Source of the DNA: CAIWXH01 sp964555675
Lineage (GTDB): Bacteria > Chloroflexota > Chloroflexia > Chloroflexales > Chloroflexaceae
Assembly (NCBI GenBank): GCA_964555675.1
Contig: CAZKTU010000009.1
Coordinates: 1 to 61,351 of the forward strand
DNA: 61,351 bases
Direction: 5' to 3'
Part shown: one piece after another, positions 52,372 through 60,711 of the stretch
Position numbering within the stretch: the first letter of the stretch is position 1
How the letters are laid out: each line of letters begins with the position of its first letter
Position numbers and translations under genes: made by a program
Notes under the pieces: generated by a model
Told to the model about the DNA's origin: nothing
Seen by the model: only the letters and a program-made list of their open reading frames with translations
The model's database searches: none

Positions 52372-53187
52372 ATGACTCGGCACGCTAGTGTGCGAAACAA
52401 TGTCCAGGTGTACGGAGATGGACCCACGCCGATGCTCTTTGCGCCCGGCTTCGGGTGCGACCAGAACATGTGGCGCTTCGTCGCCCCGGCCTTCGCCGAC
52501 CGCTACAAGGTTGTGCTGCTCGACTATGTCGGAACGGGGGGGTCCTACCGACAGGCCTACGACCCCGGCCGCTACGGCGATCTGCGCGGCTATGCCCAGG
52601 ATCTGCTCGACATCTGCGCCGAGCTCGAGCTAGAGTCGGTGATTATGGTCGGCCACTCGATCAGCGGCGTCATCGGGGCCCTGGCCTCGCTGCAAGAGCC
52701 GGAGCGTTTTGCCCGCCTGATCCTGATCGGCTCATCGGCCTGCTATATCAACCACCCTCCCGACTATATCGGCGGCTTCGAGCGCGCCGCGGTTGATGAG
52801 CTGCTGGACCTGATGGAGAAGAACTACTCCGGGTGGGCGAGCTTTCTTGCGCCGATGGTGATGAAGAACGCCGGCCGCCCCGAGCTGGCCGCCGAGCTCG
52901 AGGCGAGCTTCCGGGCGGCCGACCCCGAGATCGCCCGGCAGTTCGCCGCCCTGACCTTCGGGGCCGACGTCCGCGACATCCTGCCCAGGGTAACCGTCCC
53001 GTCGCTCGTCCTCCAGTGCCTCGACGATATGATCGTGCCCCAGGCGGCGGCAGAATACCTCCACAGCCACCTGGCGCACAGCACCATGCGGCCGATCCGG
53101 GCGGTCGGCCACTACCCGCACCTGAGCAACCCCGCAGAGACGATCAGGCTGATCGAGGACTACCTCCACGCCCTGCCGCTCAACTGA
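52372..53187 (+). CDS. rsbQ: RsbQ-like alpha/beta hydrolase
   Basis: A 271-residue hydrolase very similar to Bacillus RsbQ, which supplies a small hydrophobic ligand to the PAS domain of RsbP in the energy-stress branch of general stress. It shows MLFAPGFGCDQNMWRFVAPAF and the triad S96 (GHSISG), D219 and H247 (GHYPHLS). These are the same residue numbers as I recall for the Bacillus protein. It is also related to the strigolactone receptor D14. It stands 30 bp before a PAS histidine kinase instead of an RsbP phosphatase. Confidence 0.92.
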   Translation: MTRHASVRNNVQVYGDGPTPMLFAPGFGCDQNMWRFVAPAFADRYKVVLLDYVGTGGSYRQAYDPGRYGDLRGYAQDLLDICAELELESVIMVGHSISGVIGALASLQEPERFARLILIGSSACYINHPPDYIGGFERAAVDELLDLMEKNYSGWASFLAPMVMKNAGRPELAAELEASFRAADPEIARQFAALTFGADVRDILPRVTVPSLVLQCLDDMIVPQAAAEYLHSHLAHSTMRPIRAVGHYPHLSNPAETIRLIEDYLHALPLN

Positions 53188-53217
53188 TGCAGCGCCACGC
53201 CGCGGAGGCGATCATCG

Positions 53218-54303
53218 ATGGAAGACCTGCTTGACTCTGCCCCTTGCGGGTTCTTCACCTTTGACGACGACTGCACGATCCTGTGGGCCAACCAGACTCT
53301 GCTGAAGCTGCTCGGACAGGCGCCGGAAGCGATTGTGGGCCAGCCGATCGACGCCCTGCTCATGCCCGCGAGCAGCTACTTCTTCCGTAGCTACTTCGTG
53401 CCGCGCCTGGCGCTCGAGGGGGTCGTCGAGGAGGTCTACCTCCACGCCAGGACGACGGACGGCAGCTCCGTCCCCATCCTGACCAACGCACGGCGCCAGG
53501 ACCGCAACGGCGGGCCCCTCAACAGCTGCGTCCTGGTCGCCGTGCGCCAGCGCAGCCAGTACGAGCAAGAGCTGCTGGAGGCGCGCCGGGCCGCCGAGGC
53601 GGCCAACCAGGCCAAAACCAGCTTCCTGGCCACCATGTCGCACGAGCTGCGCACCCCGCTCAACGCGGTGATCGGCCTCTCAGAAGCCCTGCGCGACCAG
53701 ATCTACGGCCCCCTCAACGGGCGCCAGGAGCACGCCCTGGGCATGATCGCCGAGAGCGGTCGCCACCTGCTCGAACTGATCAACGACATCCTCGACTTCG
53801 CCAAGATCGGCGCGGGCAAGATGGAGCTGCACCGAGAGCAGGTGAGCGTAGCCGAGGTCTGCCAGGCCAGCATGAACCTGCTGCGCCAGGCCGCCGCGAC
53901 GAAGCAGCTGACCATCGAGCAGAGTATCGATCCCCAGACGGTCTACCTGCGGGCCGACGGGCGCCGCCTGAAGCAGATCCTGGTCAACCTGCTCTCGAAC
54001 GCGGTCAAGTTCACCCCGACCGGCGGCAGGGTCAGCCTGCAGGTGCGCGGCGACCCCGAGGGCGGCCGCATCACCTTCACGGTGTCCGACACCGGCATCG
54101 GCATCGCGCCAGACCAGCTCGAGCGGCTGTTTCAGCCCTTCGTGCAGCTCGACAGTCGGCTGGCGCGCGAGTACGAGGGCACCGGCCTCGGCCTCGCCCT
54201 CGTCCAGCTCATGACCGAGATGCACGACGGCACGATCAGCGTGAGCAGCGCCCTCGGGAAAGGCAGTAGCTTCAGCGTCTCGCTGCCGTGGCAGCGAGGC
54301 TAG
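53218..54303 (+). CDS. PAS sensor histidine kinase linked to RsbQ
   Basis: A 361-residue soluble kinase. The PAS domain (about 1-115) begins APCGFFTFDDDCTILWANQTLL and contains SSYFFRSYFVPRLALEGVVEEVYL. The HisKA domain has H142 in TMSHELRTPLN. The HATPase_c domain has LVNLLSNAVKFTP (N box), DTGIGI, FQPFVQLD and GTGLGLALV (G boxes). No membrane segment and no receiver domain. GGAGG lies 9 nt before the ATG. The PAS domain probably receives the product of the RsbQ-like hydrolase, so signalling would go to a response regulator encoded elsewhere. Confidence 0.92.
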   Translation: MEDLLDSAPCGFFTFDDDCTILWANQTLLKLLGQAPEAIVGQPIDALLMPASSYFFRSYFVPRLALEGVVEEVYLHARTTDGSSVPILTNARRQDRNGGPLNSCVLVAVRQRSQYEQELLEARRAAEAANQAKTSFLATMSHELRTPLNAVIGLSEALRDQIYGPLNGRQEHALGMIAESGRHLLELINDILDFAKIGAGKMELHREQVSVAEVCQASMNLLRQAAATKQLTIEQSIDPQTVYLRADGRRLKQILVNLLSNAVKFTPTGGRVSLQVRGDPEGGRITFTVSDTGIGIAPDQLERLFQPFVQLDSRLAREYEGTGLGLALVQLMTEMHDGTISVSSALGKGSSFSVSLPWQRG

Positions 54304-54369
54304 GGGCTGTCACGCTGATGTAGCGGCAGGGGTAGGGGCTAGCGCTGGCAGGGTCACGGCTGCCCTCTG

Positions 54370-54391
54370 GGGCAGACACATGGGTCTGCCC
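54370..54391 (+). terminator. Hairpin after the rsbQ-kinase pair
   Basis: A 7-bp stem GGGCAGA/TCTGCCC with an 8-base loop followed by TTACTCTGT, between convergent genes. Nearby, TGTCACGCTGATGT (54308) and TGTCGCGCTGATGT (54397) form an imperfect direct repeat. Confidence 0.35.
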
Positions 54392-54413
54392 TTACTCTGT
54401 CGCGCTGATGTGG

Positions 54414-55546
54414 CTAGAGGTAGCGATCAGGGCGCAGGATATAGCGCCACCAGTTGTTGAGCACCCCGTCGGTCTCGCCGGCGGCGCGGGGCAGGNNNNN
54501 NNNNNNNNNNNNNNNNNNNNNNNNNNNNNNNNNNNNNNNNNNNNNNNNNNNNNNNNNNNNNNNNNNNNNNNNNNNNNNNNNNNNNNNNNNNNNNNATAGC
54601 GCCACCAGTTGTTGAGCACCCCGTCGGTCTCGCCGGCGGCGCGGGGCAGGTGGTCGAGCCACCAGAGGTGGTGGCCGCGCATATCGCCGCCGCCCCACTC
54701 GCCGGCGCGCATCTCGCGGGGTGGCGCGCTGAGGTCGGGGAAGGCGTACCAGGCGTCGGCCCGCGACAGCACCGGCCGCTGGTTGCCCCAGTCGTAGTCG
54801 CTGAGGCTGCTCGGCGCAAAGTGGACATTGCCGCACTCGGCGCGGCCGGGGTGGGTCTTGTCGTAGCGCGTGAAGCGCTCCCACAGGTTGCGCTCGCCGC
54901 GGTGCCCCCTGTAGACGTGGGCCATGATCGACTCGACGCGGTGGCCGAAGTTCTCGAGCATACAGCCCACATCGCGCTCGAAGTTGAAGCCCATGACCAC
55001 GAAGCGCCGCGAGCAGCCCTCGCTGCCGGCCAGGGGCGGCGAGTTGCACCAGACCGCCCCGCTGCCCACCATATGGCTCTCGTAGTAGCCGGCGTAGGGG
55101 AAGGCGAAGAGCCAGACCTCGTCGAGCTCGCCGCGCAACACCCTGGCGGTCAGCTCGAACTCGGCCAGAATGGCGTGGTAGTCGGCGGCGTCGGGCTGGT
55201 GGAAGCCCCCGCGGCGGGCCCAGCAGCGCAGGTACTCGTCGTCGCTGTAACGGAAGCCGTCGACCTTAACCGGGTAGCCGTCGACCTCGTGCCGCTCGAC
55301 CACCTCGTAGCGGGCCAGACCCCCCGAGCAGGCCCGCAGGTCGTCGATGTACTGGCGCGCCAGCCGGTCGGGGTCGTGCCAGCCGAAGTGCTCGTGGAGG
55401 CGCCGCCCGCCGTGGGCCTCGAGCAGCGGGTTGTGGATGACCATGGCCACGCGCAGCTCGATGGGCTCGAGCGAGGTGTCCTGGGCGCGCACCAGGGGGC
55501 GGGCCTCGTCGGCGCGCTTTTTGCCGCCAAACAGCCAGTCTAGCAT
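54414..55546 (-). CDS. Conserved-type hypothetical protein, interrupted by an assembly gap
   Basis: Starts MLDWLFGGKKRADEARPLV (ATG 55544-55546 behind GGGAG) and reads through RVAMVIHNPLLEAHGGRRLHEH, YEVVERHEVDGYPVKVDGF and EVWLFAFPYAGYYESHMVG to 54596, where 100 N follow. The 55 bp on both sides of the gap are identical. Removing the gap plus one copy (155 bp) gives an open frame of exactly 326 codons ending GVLNNWWRYILRPDRYL-stop at 54414. The intact protein would be 325 residues, soluble, with no recognised domain. It has many Trp/Tyr/His and may be an enzyme, but I can name no function. It shares its strand with a GT4 glycosyltransferase upstream in transcription. Confidence 0.75.
54441..54650. 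other. Scaffold gap with duplicated 55-bp flanks
   Basis: Bases 54496-54595 are exactly 100 N. The 55 bp before (54441-54495) and after (54596-54650) are identical. This is the pattern left when two contigs that overlap by an assembler k-mer are joined by a fixed-size gap. It is not a biological repeat. Confidence 0.95.
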
Positions 55547-55568
55547 TGGGTGTCTCCCAGCCAGGACC

Positions 55569-56741
55569 TCACCCTCGCCGCCGGGGGGGTGCGGTCGCCA
55601 GCAGATAGGCTCGCTCCGCGGTCGGGGCCAGGCTATCCCAGCTAAAACGGGCGGCGGCGGCGCGCGCCCCCACGGCGAGGCGCCGGCGCAGCTCGCCGTC
55701 GTCGAGCAGGCGCAGCGCGGCGGCGGCCAGAGCCCCGGCATCGCCCGGCGCGGTCAGCAGGCCCGACTGCTCGTGGCGCACGAAGCTGCGGGCCTCGCCC
55801 ACGTCGCTCGCCACCACGGCCAGGCCCGCGCCCATCAGTTCGAGCAGCTTGGCCGAGCAGCGGGCCCGGTTGATCAGCGTGTCGCGGGCGGGGACGAGGG
55901 CGATGCTCGCCGCCGCCAGGGTCGCCGGGATGGCCGAGGGCTCGAGCCAGCCCCTGTAGTCTACCATCGTCGCGAAGCCGGCGCCCTCGGCCCGGGCGAG
56001 CAGATCGCGCTCCTCGCCGTTCTCGCCGCGGCCCACCACGATCAGGCGCGCCGCCGGCCGGGCCTGGTGGATCGCCGCCAGGGCCGCCGCGAGCTCGTGT
56101 ATATCCAGCTCCCAGAAGCGCGTGTAGAGCAGCAGCGCGGGGGCGGCGGGCTCCGGGGCGGGGAGCGGGGCCGGGGGCGCGTCGGCGCCGTTGGGCAGGT
56201 AGAAGACGCGCCCCGGCGGCACGCCCATGGCCCAGACCAGGCTCTCGAGGGTGCGGCTGGCGACGGTGACGGCGGCCGCGCGGCGGGGCAGGTCCTGCTC
56301 TTGCCAGGCGAAGAGGGCTTTGGCCGAGGCCGGGTAGGGGAGCAGGTCGTTCCAGCCGCCGGGGCCCTCCCAGTCGTCGGCGTCGACCACGATGGGCAGG
56401 CGCGGGCGAGCAACGCGGGCGGCGCGGACCGCGAGGCCGCCGTAGCCCTTGGGCTTGAAGAGGTGGAGCAGCTCGGGGCCCTCGGCGAGGGCCAGGCGCA
56501 GCAGGGCGGCCGCGTGCTCGGCGGTGGCGGCGGGCCCGGGCAGGCGGGGCGCGGGGGCGTGGATCACCGGGACGCCGCCGTGCTCAACCCTGGTGCCGGC
56601 GTCCTGCGGGTTCTGCACCGGCGGCGCGACGATGGCCAGGGTATGGCCGCGCCGCCCGAGGGCCTGGGCCAGGGGCAGCATGCGCGCAAGGAGGGTGCCC
56701 TTCGGGCGGATGCCGAAGGGCGCGAGCATCACGATGCGCAT
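55569..56741 (-). CDS. Family 4 glycosyltransferase
   Basis: A 390-residue GT-B enzyme. The N-terminal domain starts MRIVMLAPFGIRPKGTLLARM, with the loop that normally contacts the acceptor. The middle has VDADDWEGPGGWNDL, and VYRFYLPNGAD-like VFYLPNGADAP marks the domain hinge. The C-terminal domain has VGRGENGEERDLL and the nucleotide-sugar site ARCSAKLLELMGAGLAVVASDVGEARSFV, an E-x7-E-like motif in which the first Glu is replaced. Donor and acceptor unknown. It starts 14 bp after the end of the flavoprotein gene and probably shares its transcript. Confidence 0.82.
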   Translation of the reverse strand: MRIVMLAPFGIRPKGTLLARMLPLAQALGRRGHTLAIVAPPVQNPQDAGTRVEHGGVPVIHAPAPRLPGPAATAEHAAALLRLALAEGPELLHLFKPKGYGGLAVRAARVARPRLPIVVDADDWEGPGGWNDLLPYPASAKALFAWQEQDLPRRAAAVTVASRTLESLVWAMGVPPGRVFYLPNGADAPPAPLPAPEPAAPALLLYTRFWELDIHELAAALAAIHQARPAARLIVVGRGENGEERDLLARAEGAGFATMVDYRGWLEPSAIPATLAAASIALVPARDTLINRARCSAKLLELMGAGLAVVASDVGEARSFVRHEQSGLLTAPGDAGALAAAALRLLDDGELRRRLAVGARAAAARFSWDSLAPTAERAYLLATAPPRRRG

Positions 56742-56755
56742 AGAGCGAGCGAGCC

Positions 56756-58147
56756 TTACCCCCGCCCCCGGCGGATGATCGCGAGCATCTCGGAGACGCG
56801 GGTCACCTTCACGCGCGGGCGGCCTTGGGGCGCGCCGGTGGCGACCTCGTACTCGTCGAGCAGCTTCCAGCCGGCGTAGGTCACGTACTCGATGTTGCGC
56901 TCGCGCAGCAGCTCCTCGATATCGCCGTCGTCGGGGGCGGCGGGCAGGGTGGGCAGATCCTCGATCATCGAATTGACCGTGGCCACGGCGTCGGGCTTGT
57001 TGGTGCCGATCACCCCCGAGGGGCCGCGCTTGGCCCAGCCGACCACATACTCGCCGGGCACCTGCTCGCCGCTCGCGTGCTCGGTGACCCGGCCGGCCAC
57101 ATTGGGGATGGTGCCGCCCGCGTTGTTGTAGGGCACGCCGGGCAGGGGCACGCCCCTGTAGCCCACAGAGCGCAGGATCATCCCGCAGGGCAGCTCCTCG
57201 TACTCGCCGGCGCCCTGGGCCCGCAGGCTGCCGTCGGGGGCCTGGACGAGGGTGTTGCGCTCGACCTTGACCGCACTGACGTGGCCGCCCTCGCCGATCA
57301 CCTCGACGGGCGAGGCGAGGAAGCGCATCGTGATGCGCCTCGGCGCGCCTGTGGGGCCCTTCGCGGCATAGACCCGCAGCAGATCGACATTCTTGGTGGC
57401 GACCTTATCGTTGGCCAGGCCGGCCTCGCTCGTGGGGTCGAGCTGCAGGTCCTGCTCTGAGACGATCACGTCGACCCCGGCGAGCTCGCCGAACTCCTTC
57501 AGCTCGGGGTTGGTGAAGGCGGCCTGGGCGGGGCCGCGGCGGCCGAGCATGACCACCTCGCGCACTTTGCTCTGGCGCAGGGCCTCGAGGGCGTGGTCGG
57601 CGATATCGGTGGTGGCCAGCTCTGCCGGGTCGGTCACCAGGATGCGGGTGACGTCCATGGCCACATTGCCGTTGCCGACGACCACCACACGCTCGTGCGA
57701 GAGGTCGAAGAGCATATCCCGATAGTCGGGGTGGCCGTTGTACCAGCCCACGAAGATCGTCGCGGGCAGGCTGCCCACCAGGTCTTCGCCGGGGATGCCC
57801 ATCTTGCGGTCGGACTGAGCGCCCACGGCGTAGATGATCTGGTCGTAGCGGGCCTTCAGCTCCTCGTGGGTGACGTCGCGGCCGAAGGTGACGTTGCCGA
57901 AGTAGCGCACGCCGGCGCCGGCGGCGAGCTTGTCGTAGACGCGGGTGACGGCCTTGATCGACTGGTGATCGGGGGCGACGCCCTCGCGCACCAGGCCATA
58001 GGGGGTCGGCAGCCGATTGAAGAAGTCAATCCTGACGACCAGGTCCTTCTGCTTCAGCAGAGCCTCGGCGGCGTAGAAGCCGGCGGGGCCGGCGCCGACA
58101 ATGGCGACGCGCAGGGGGCGCTCAGCGGTCCCGAGGTGTACACTCAC
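56756..58147 (-). CDS. Ferredoxin/adrenodoxin-type NADP reductase (FprA-like)
   Basis: A 463-residue FAD- and NADP-binding protein of the adrenodoxin-reductase family (FprA of actinobacteria). It shows RVAIVGAGPAGFYAAEALL (FAD), RLPTPYGLVREGVAPDHQ (family signature), YAVGAQSDRKMGIPGED, VVVVGNGNVAMDVTRIL (NADP), LGRRGPAQAAFTNPELKE and VGWAKRGPSGVIGTNK. It should move electrons between NADPH and a ferredoxin. GTG 58147 was chosen because AAGGAG lies just upstream; a longer in-frame start at 58210 lacks support. No ferredoxin gene is adjacent. Confidence 0.9.
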   Translation of the reverse strand: MSVHLGTAERPLRVAIVGAGPAGFYAAEALLKQKDLVVRIDFFNRLPTPYGLVREGVAPDHQSIKAVTRVYDKLAAGAGVRYFGNVTFGRDVTHEELKARYDQIIYAVGAQSDRKMGIPGEDLVGSLPATIFVGWYNGHPDYRDMLFDLSHERVVVVGNGNVAMDVTRILVTDPAELATTDIADHALEALRQSKVREVVMLGRRGPAQAAFTNPELKEFGELAGVDVIVSEQDLQLDPTSEAGLANDKVATKNVDLLRVYAAKGPTGAPRRITMRFLASPVEVIGEGGHVSAVKVERNTLVQAPDGSLRAQGAGEYEELPCGMILRSVGYRGVPLPGVPYNNAGGTIPNVAGRVTEHASGEQVPGEYVVGWAKRGPSGVIGTNKPDAVATVNSMIEDLPTLPAAPDDGDIEELLRERNIEYVTYAGWKLLDEYEVATGAPQGRPRVKVTRVSEMLAIIRRGRG

Positions 58148-58276
58148 GGCTGCTCCTTCGACGGGACACGTTGTGATATATGACACGATGCTCTGTGTGG
58201 AATCTAACACGCGCCGGGATGAGTGTCAAACGGGTCGCCGCGCTCTCCAGTCGACTTCCGCTCGCGCCGCGAGCGC

Positions 58277-59704
58277 TCACCCGCCGGGGGTGGCCGTAGC
58301 CTCCGGCGTCGCGGTCTCCGCCGGCTCGGGGGTGCCCGTCGGCCCCGGCTCGCCTGTCGGCGTCGCGCTGGGCTCGGGCTCGGCCTCGCCCGTGGGCGTT
58401 GGCTCTTCGCGGCTATCGTCGTCGTCCGGGGGGGTGGTGGGCGTGGGCGTGGCGGGCGGCGGGCGCAGGGTCACCTGGAGGACGGGCGGATCGCCAGTCA
58501 GGGACACCCCCGGCGGCAGATTGACCGTCGCGGTGATCGTGTAGCTGCCCGGGCCCAGGCCCCCGACCTCGACCCCGGCCTGCAGCGGTGACTGAGTGAG
58601 GGCGGCCAGGGCCTCGCTGGGCCCGGTCACGCTCACATTGACCGTCGGCGAGCTGACGGTGGCGGTCAGCCCCGGGCCGACCCCCGTCAGGTTCACCTGG
58701 GCGGGCAGCAGCGCCTGGAAGGGCAGGGTCAGGGGCGCGATCTGCACCGTCACCCTGGCCACGTCGGGCTCGCCCGGGCGCGGCGCCGTATTCGCGGGGA
58801 AGATAATCGCCACCGAGCGAACCAGGGTCTCGGTCGCGCCGCGCAGATCGATCGGCTCGGTCTCCAGCTGGTCCACCTCGTCCAGGGGGCCCGAGCTGCC
58901 CGCGAGGGCGATCAGTGGCGGCTCGACCAGCACGCCGCGCACCTCGTAGCCGGGGGCGGGCAGGCCGACGATCGCGGGCTCGACGGGCACGAGCTTGAGG
59001 CCCACCACCGGGTTGATCGGGATCTGCACCGTCACGGTGCTCGGGTCGAGGCGCACACCCTCGACCGGCTGGCCGGCCGCGTCGATCGGGGTCAGGGTCA
59101 GGGGCGCCAGGTAGGTTGCGCGCAGCTGCTCGATATTGGCGTTGGCGCGGGCCGCCGTCACCCTGGCGACGCGGCTCTGGGGGCCGAGCACCTGCACCGT
59201 CTCGAGCGGGGTCCCGCCGAAACTCACGCGCGGCTCGCCGCGCTCGAAGCTGAAGGGCAGGTTGCCCTGGATCTCCACCGCGACCGGCACCTGCTCGTTG
59301 CTCACCTGCTCGAGCCTGATCGGCACCGCCGACGGCTCGACCCCGCCGGCGACGATCTCGAACGAGACGTTGCTGCGGGTGGGCTGCACATTCACCGGCA
59401 CAATATGCTCGCCCGCGCCCAGGCTGGTCAGGTCGGCCACGACGCGGATATCGACAGGCCGCAGCGAGGCCAACTGGGCCCGGTCGGTGCGCAGGGTGAC
59501 GCTCACCAGGGGGAGGGCCGGGCCGGGGAGGCCGTTGCTATCGACCAGCACCAACCCCTCGCTGAGGCCCACCGTCTCGAGGCTCATGTCGGGGAAGGTG
59601 ACCGTCTCCTCGGGGTTCTGGCTGAACGAGACGAAGGCCCACATCGCGAAGCTCAGGCCGAAGGCCAGGGCGAGGCGCAGCACCGTGGCGCGAAACGAGC
59701 TCAT
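58277..59704 (-). CDS. YbbR-domain membrane protein (CdaR-like)
   Basis: A 475-residue membrane-anchored protein. One N-terminal helix (LALAFGLSFAMWAFVSF) is followed by QNPEETVTFPDMSLETVGL and three or four YbbR repeats (about 40-415). The C-terminal ~55 residues are a Pro/Thr/Glu/Asp-rich tail (TPTPTTPPDDDD, EEPTPTGEAEP). It starts 7 bp after cdaA, the normal place for its regulator CdaR, which acts on the cyclase from outside the membrane. Confidence 0.85.
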   Translation of the reverse strand: MSSFRATVLRLALAFGLSFAMWAFVSFSQNPEETVTFPDMSLETVGLSEGLVLVDSNGLPGPALPLVSVTLRTDRAQLASLRPVDIRVVADLTSLGAGEHIVPVNVQPTRSNVSFEIVAGGVEPSAVPIRLEQVSNEQVPVAVEIQGNLPFSFERGEPRVSFGGTPLETVQVLGPQSRVARVTAARANANIEQLRATYLAPLTLTPIDAAGQPVEGVRLDPSTVTVQIPINPVVGLKLVPVEPAIVGLPAPGYEVRGVLVEPPLIALAGSSGPLDEVDQLETEPIDLRGATETLVRSVAIIFPANTAPRPGEPDVARVTVQIAPLTLPFQALLPAQVNLTGVGPGLTATVSSPTVNVSVTGPSEALAALTQSPLQAGVEVGGLGPGSYTITATVNLPPGVSLTGDPPVLQVTLRPPPATPTPTTPPDDDDSREEPTPTGEAEPEPSATPTGEPGPTGTPEPAETATPEATATPGG

Positions 59705-59711
59705 GGGCGCG

Positions 59712-60530
59712 TCACTTCCCCTCTTCCTCGAGCGGCACGCGCAGCAGGTCGGCGATCATCGCGCGCAGGCGGGCCTCCGTCAGATAGCTGGCCATGCGCC
59801 CGTCCTGCACCAGCGAGATCGCGCCCGTCTCCTCCGACACCACCACGGCCAGGGCGTCGGTCTGCTCGCTGATGCCCTTGGCCGCCCGGTGGCGCGTGCC
59901 GTAGCGGCGGGGGCCGATCACGTCCTCGCTGAGCGGCAGCACCACATTGGCCGCCAGGATGCGGTTGCCGCGCACGATCACGGCCATGTCGTGGAGGGGC
60001 GAGTTCGGGTAGAAGATGTTCAGCAGCAGGGGGGTCGAGACGCGCGAGTCGAGCAGCACGCCGCGGTCGGCGTACTCCTGGAGCTGCGTGGTGCGCTCGA
60101 TCACGATCAGGGCGCCCACGCCTTGCTGCGAGAGCTGCTGGGCCGCGCGGGCGATTGTATTGATCGTATCGAGGATTTCGGAGCGGTTGATGCCCGTGAG
60201 CGGGCGGCTGAGCAGCTCGCTCGAGCGGCCGAGGCTCTCGAGGGCGCGGCGCAGCTCGGGCTGGAAGAGCACCGGCACGCCGACGATCAGGGCCGGGGTG
60301 ATGATCGTCGTCAGCAGCCAGGCCAGGGTCTGCAGCTCGTTGCCGACCACCGTGCCGACCAGGATAGTCAAGGCCAGCACGATTCCGACCCCGCGCAGCA
60401 GCTGCACCGCTCTGGTGCCGCGGATGACGCCGAGCAGCCAGTAGAAGAGCACGGCGACGATCAGGATGTCGAGGATCGCGAAGGGCGAGGTCAGAGGATT
60501 GAGCCGCGCCCACAGGCGAGAGAGATCCAT
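59712..60530 (-). CDS. cdaA: Membrane diadenylate cyclase CdaA
   Basis: A 272-residue enzyme making c-di-AMP. Three N-terminal helices are followed by a coiled coil and a DAC domain: FQPELRRALESLGR, ALIVIERTTQLQEYADRGVLLD, LHD181-M182-A183 and GT-R213-H214-R215-AAKGISEQTDA. The RHR motif is intact, but the classical DGA motif reads DMA. The metal-binding Asp is kept, so activity is likely, though the Gly is thought important for ATP fit. It forms a cdaA-cdaR pair. No clear ribosome site before the ATG. Confidence 0.9.
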   Translation of the reverse strand: MDLSRLWARLNPLTSPFAILDILIVAVLFYWLLGVIRGTRAVQLLRGVGIVLALTILVGTVVGNELQTLAWLLTTIITPALIVGVPVLFQPELRRALESLGRSSELLSRPLTGINRSEILDTINTIARAAQQLSQQGVGALIVIERTTQLQEYADRGVLLDSRVSTPLLLNIFYPNSPLHDMAVIVRGNRILAANVVLPLSEDVIGPRRYGTRHRAAKGISEQTDALAVVVSEETGAISLVQDGRMASYLTEARLRAMIADLLRVPLEEEGK

Positions 60531-60577
60531 CGTATACGAGCCAGGCTATCAGAATGCGACGCGCCGGTAGCCTGTAC

Positions 60578-60606
60578 AGGGTAGCGTGGTGCTGCACGCC
60601 TGTCAA
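60578..60606 (-). promoter_or_regulatory. Candidate promoter of cdaA-cdaR
   Basis: TTGACA (complement of 60601-60606) and TACCCT (complement of 60578-60583) spaced 17 bp, about 50 bp before the cdaA ATG. The -35 is perfect; the -10 matches only 3 of 6. Confidence 0.35.
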
Positions 60607-60654
60607 CTTACAGTCCAATGAGAACAGCCCCGCTCTCCTGCCCAGAACGGGGAA

Positions 60655-60711
60655 GGGCCGCGGGGCCGCGCCGGCAGGCAGCGGCGACGAGCGTAACTCG
60701 GTTACGAATCG
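60655..60711 (-). repeat. Dispersed modular palindromic element, copy 4 (shortened)
   Basis: Read on the minus strand, CGTAACCGAGTTACG (complement of 60692-60706) follows the TPR gene stop after 5 nt. Then come GTCGCCGCTGCCTGCCGGCG and a GGCCCC...GG segment. The final GTGGAGGG hairpin is missing, and a different hairpin (CCCCGTTCT...GCGGGG, near 60624-60651) stands in its place. Confidence 0.65.

Noticed and set aside
54441..54650. 55-bp direct repeat flanking the N run as a mobile-element target duplication
   Set aside because: The spacer is a fixed 100 N and the frame is restored by collapsing it, which fits a contig-overlap artefact.
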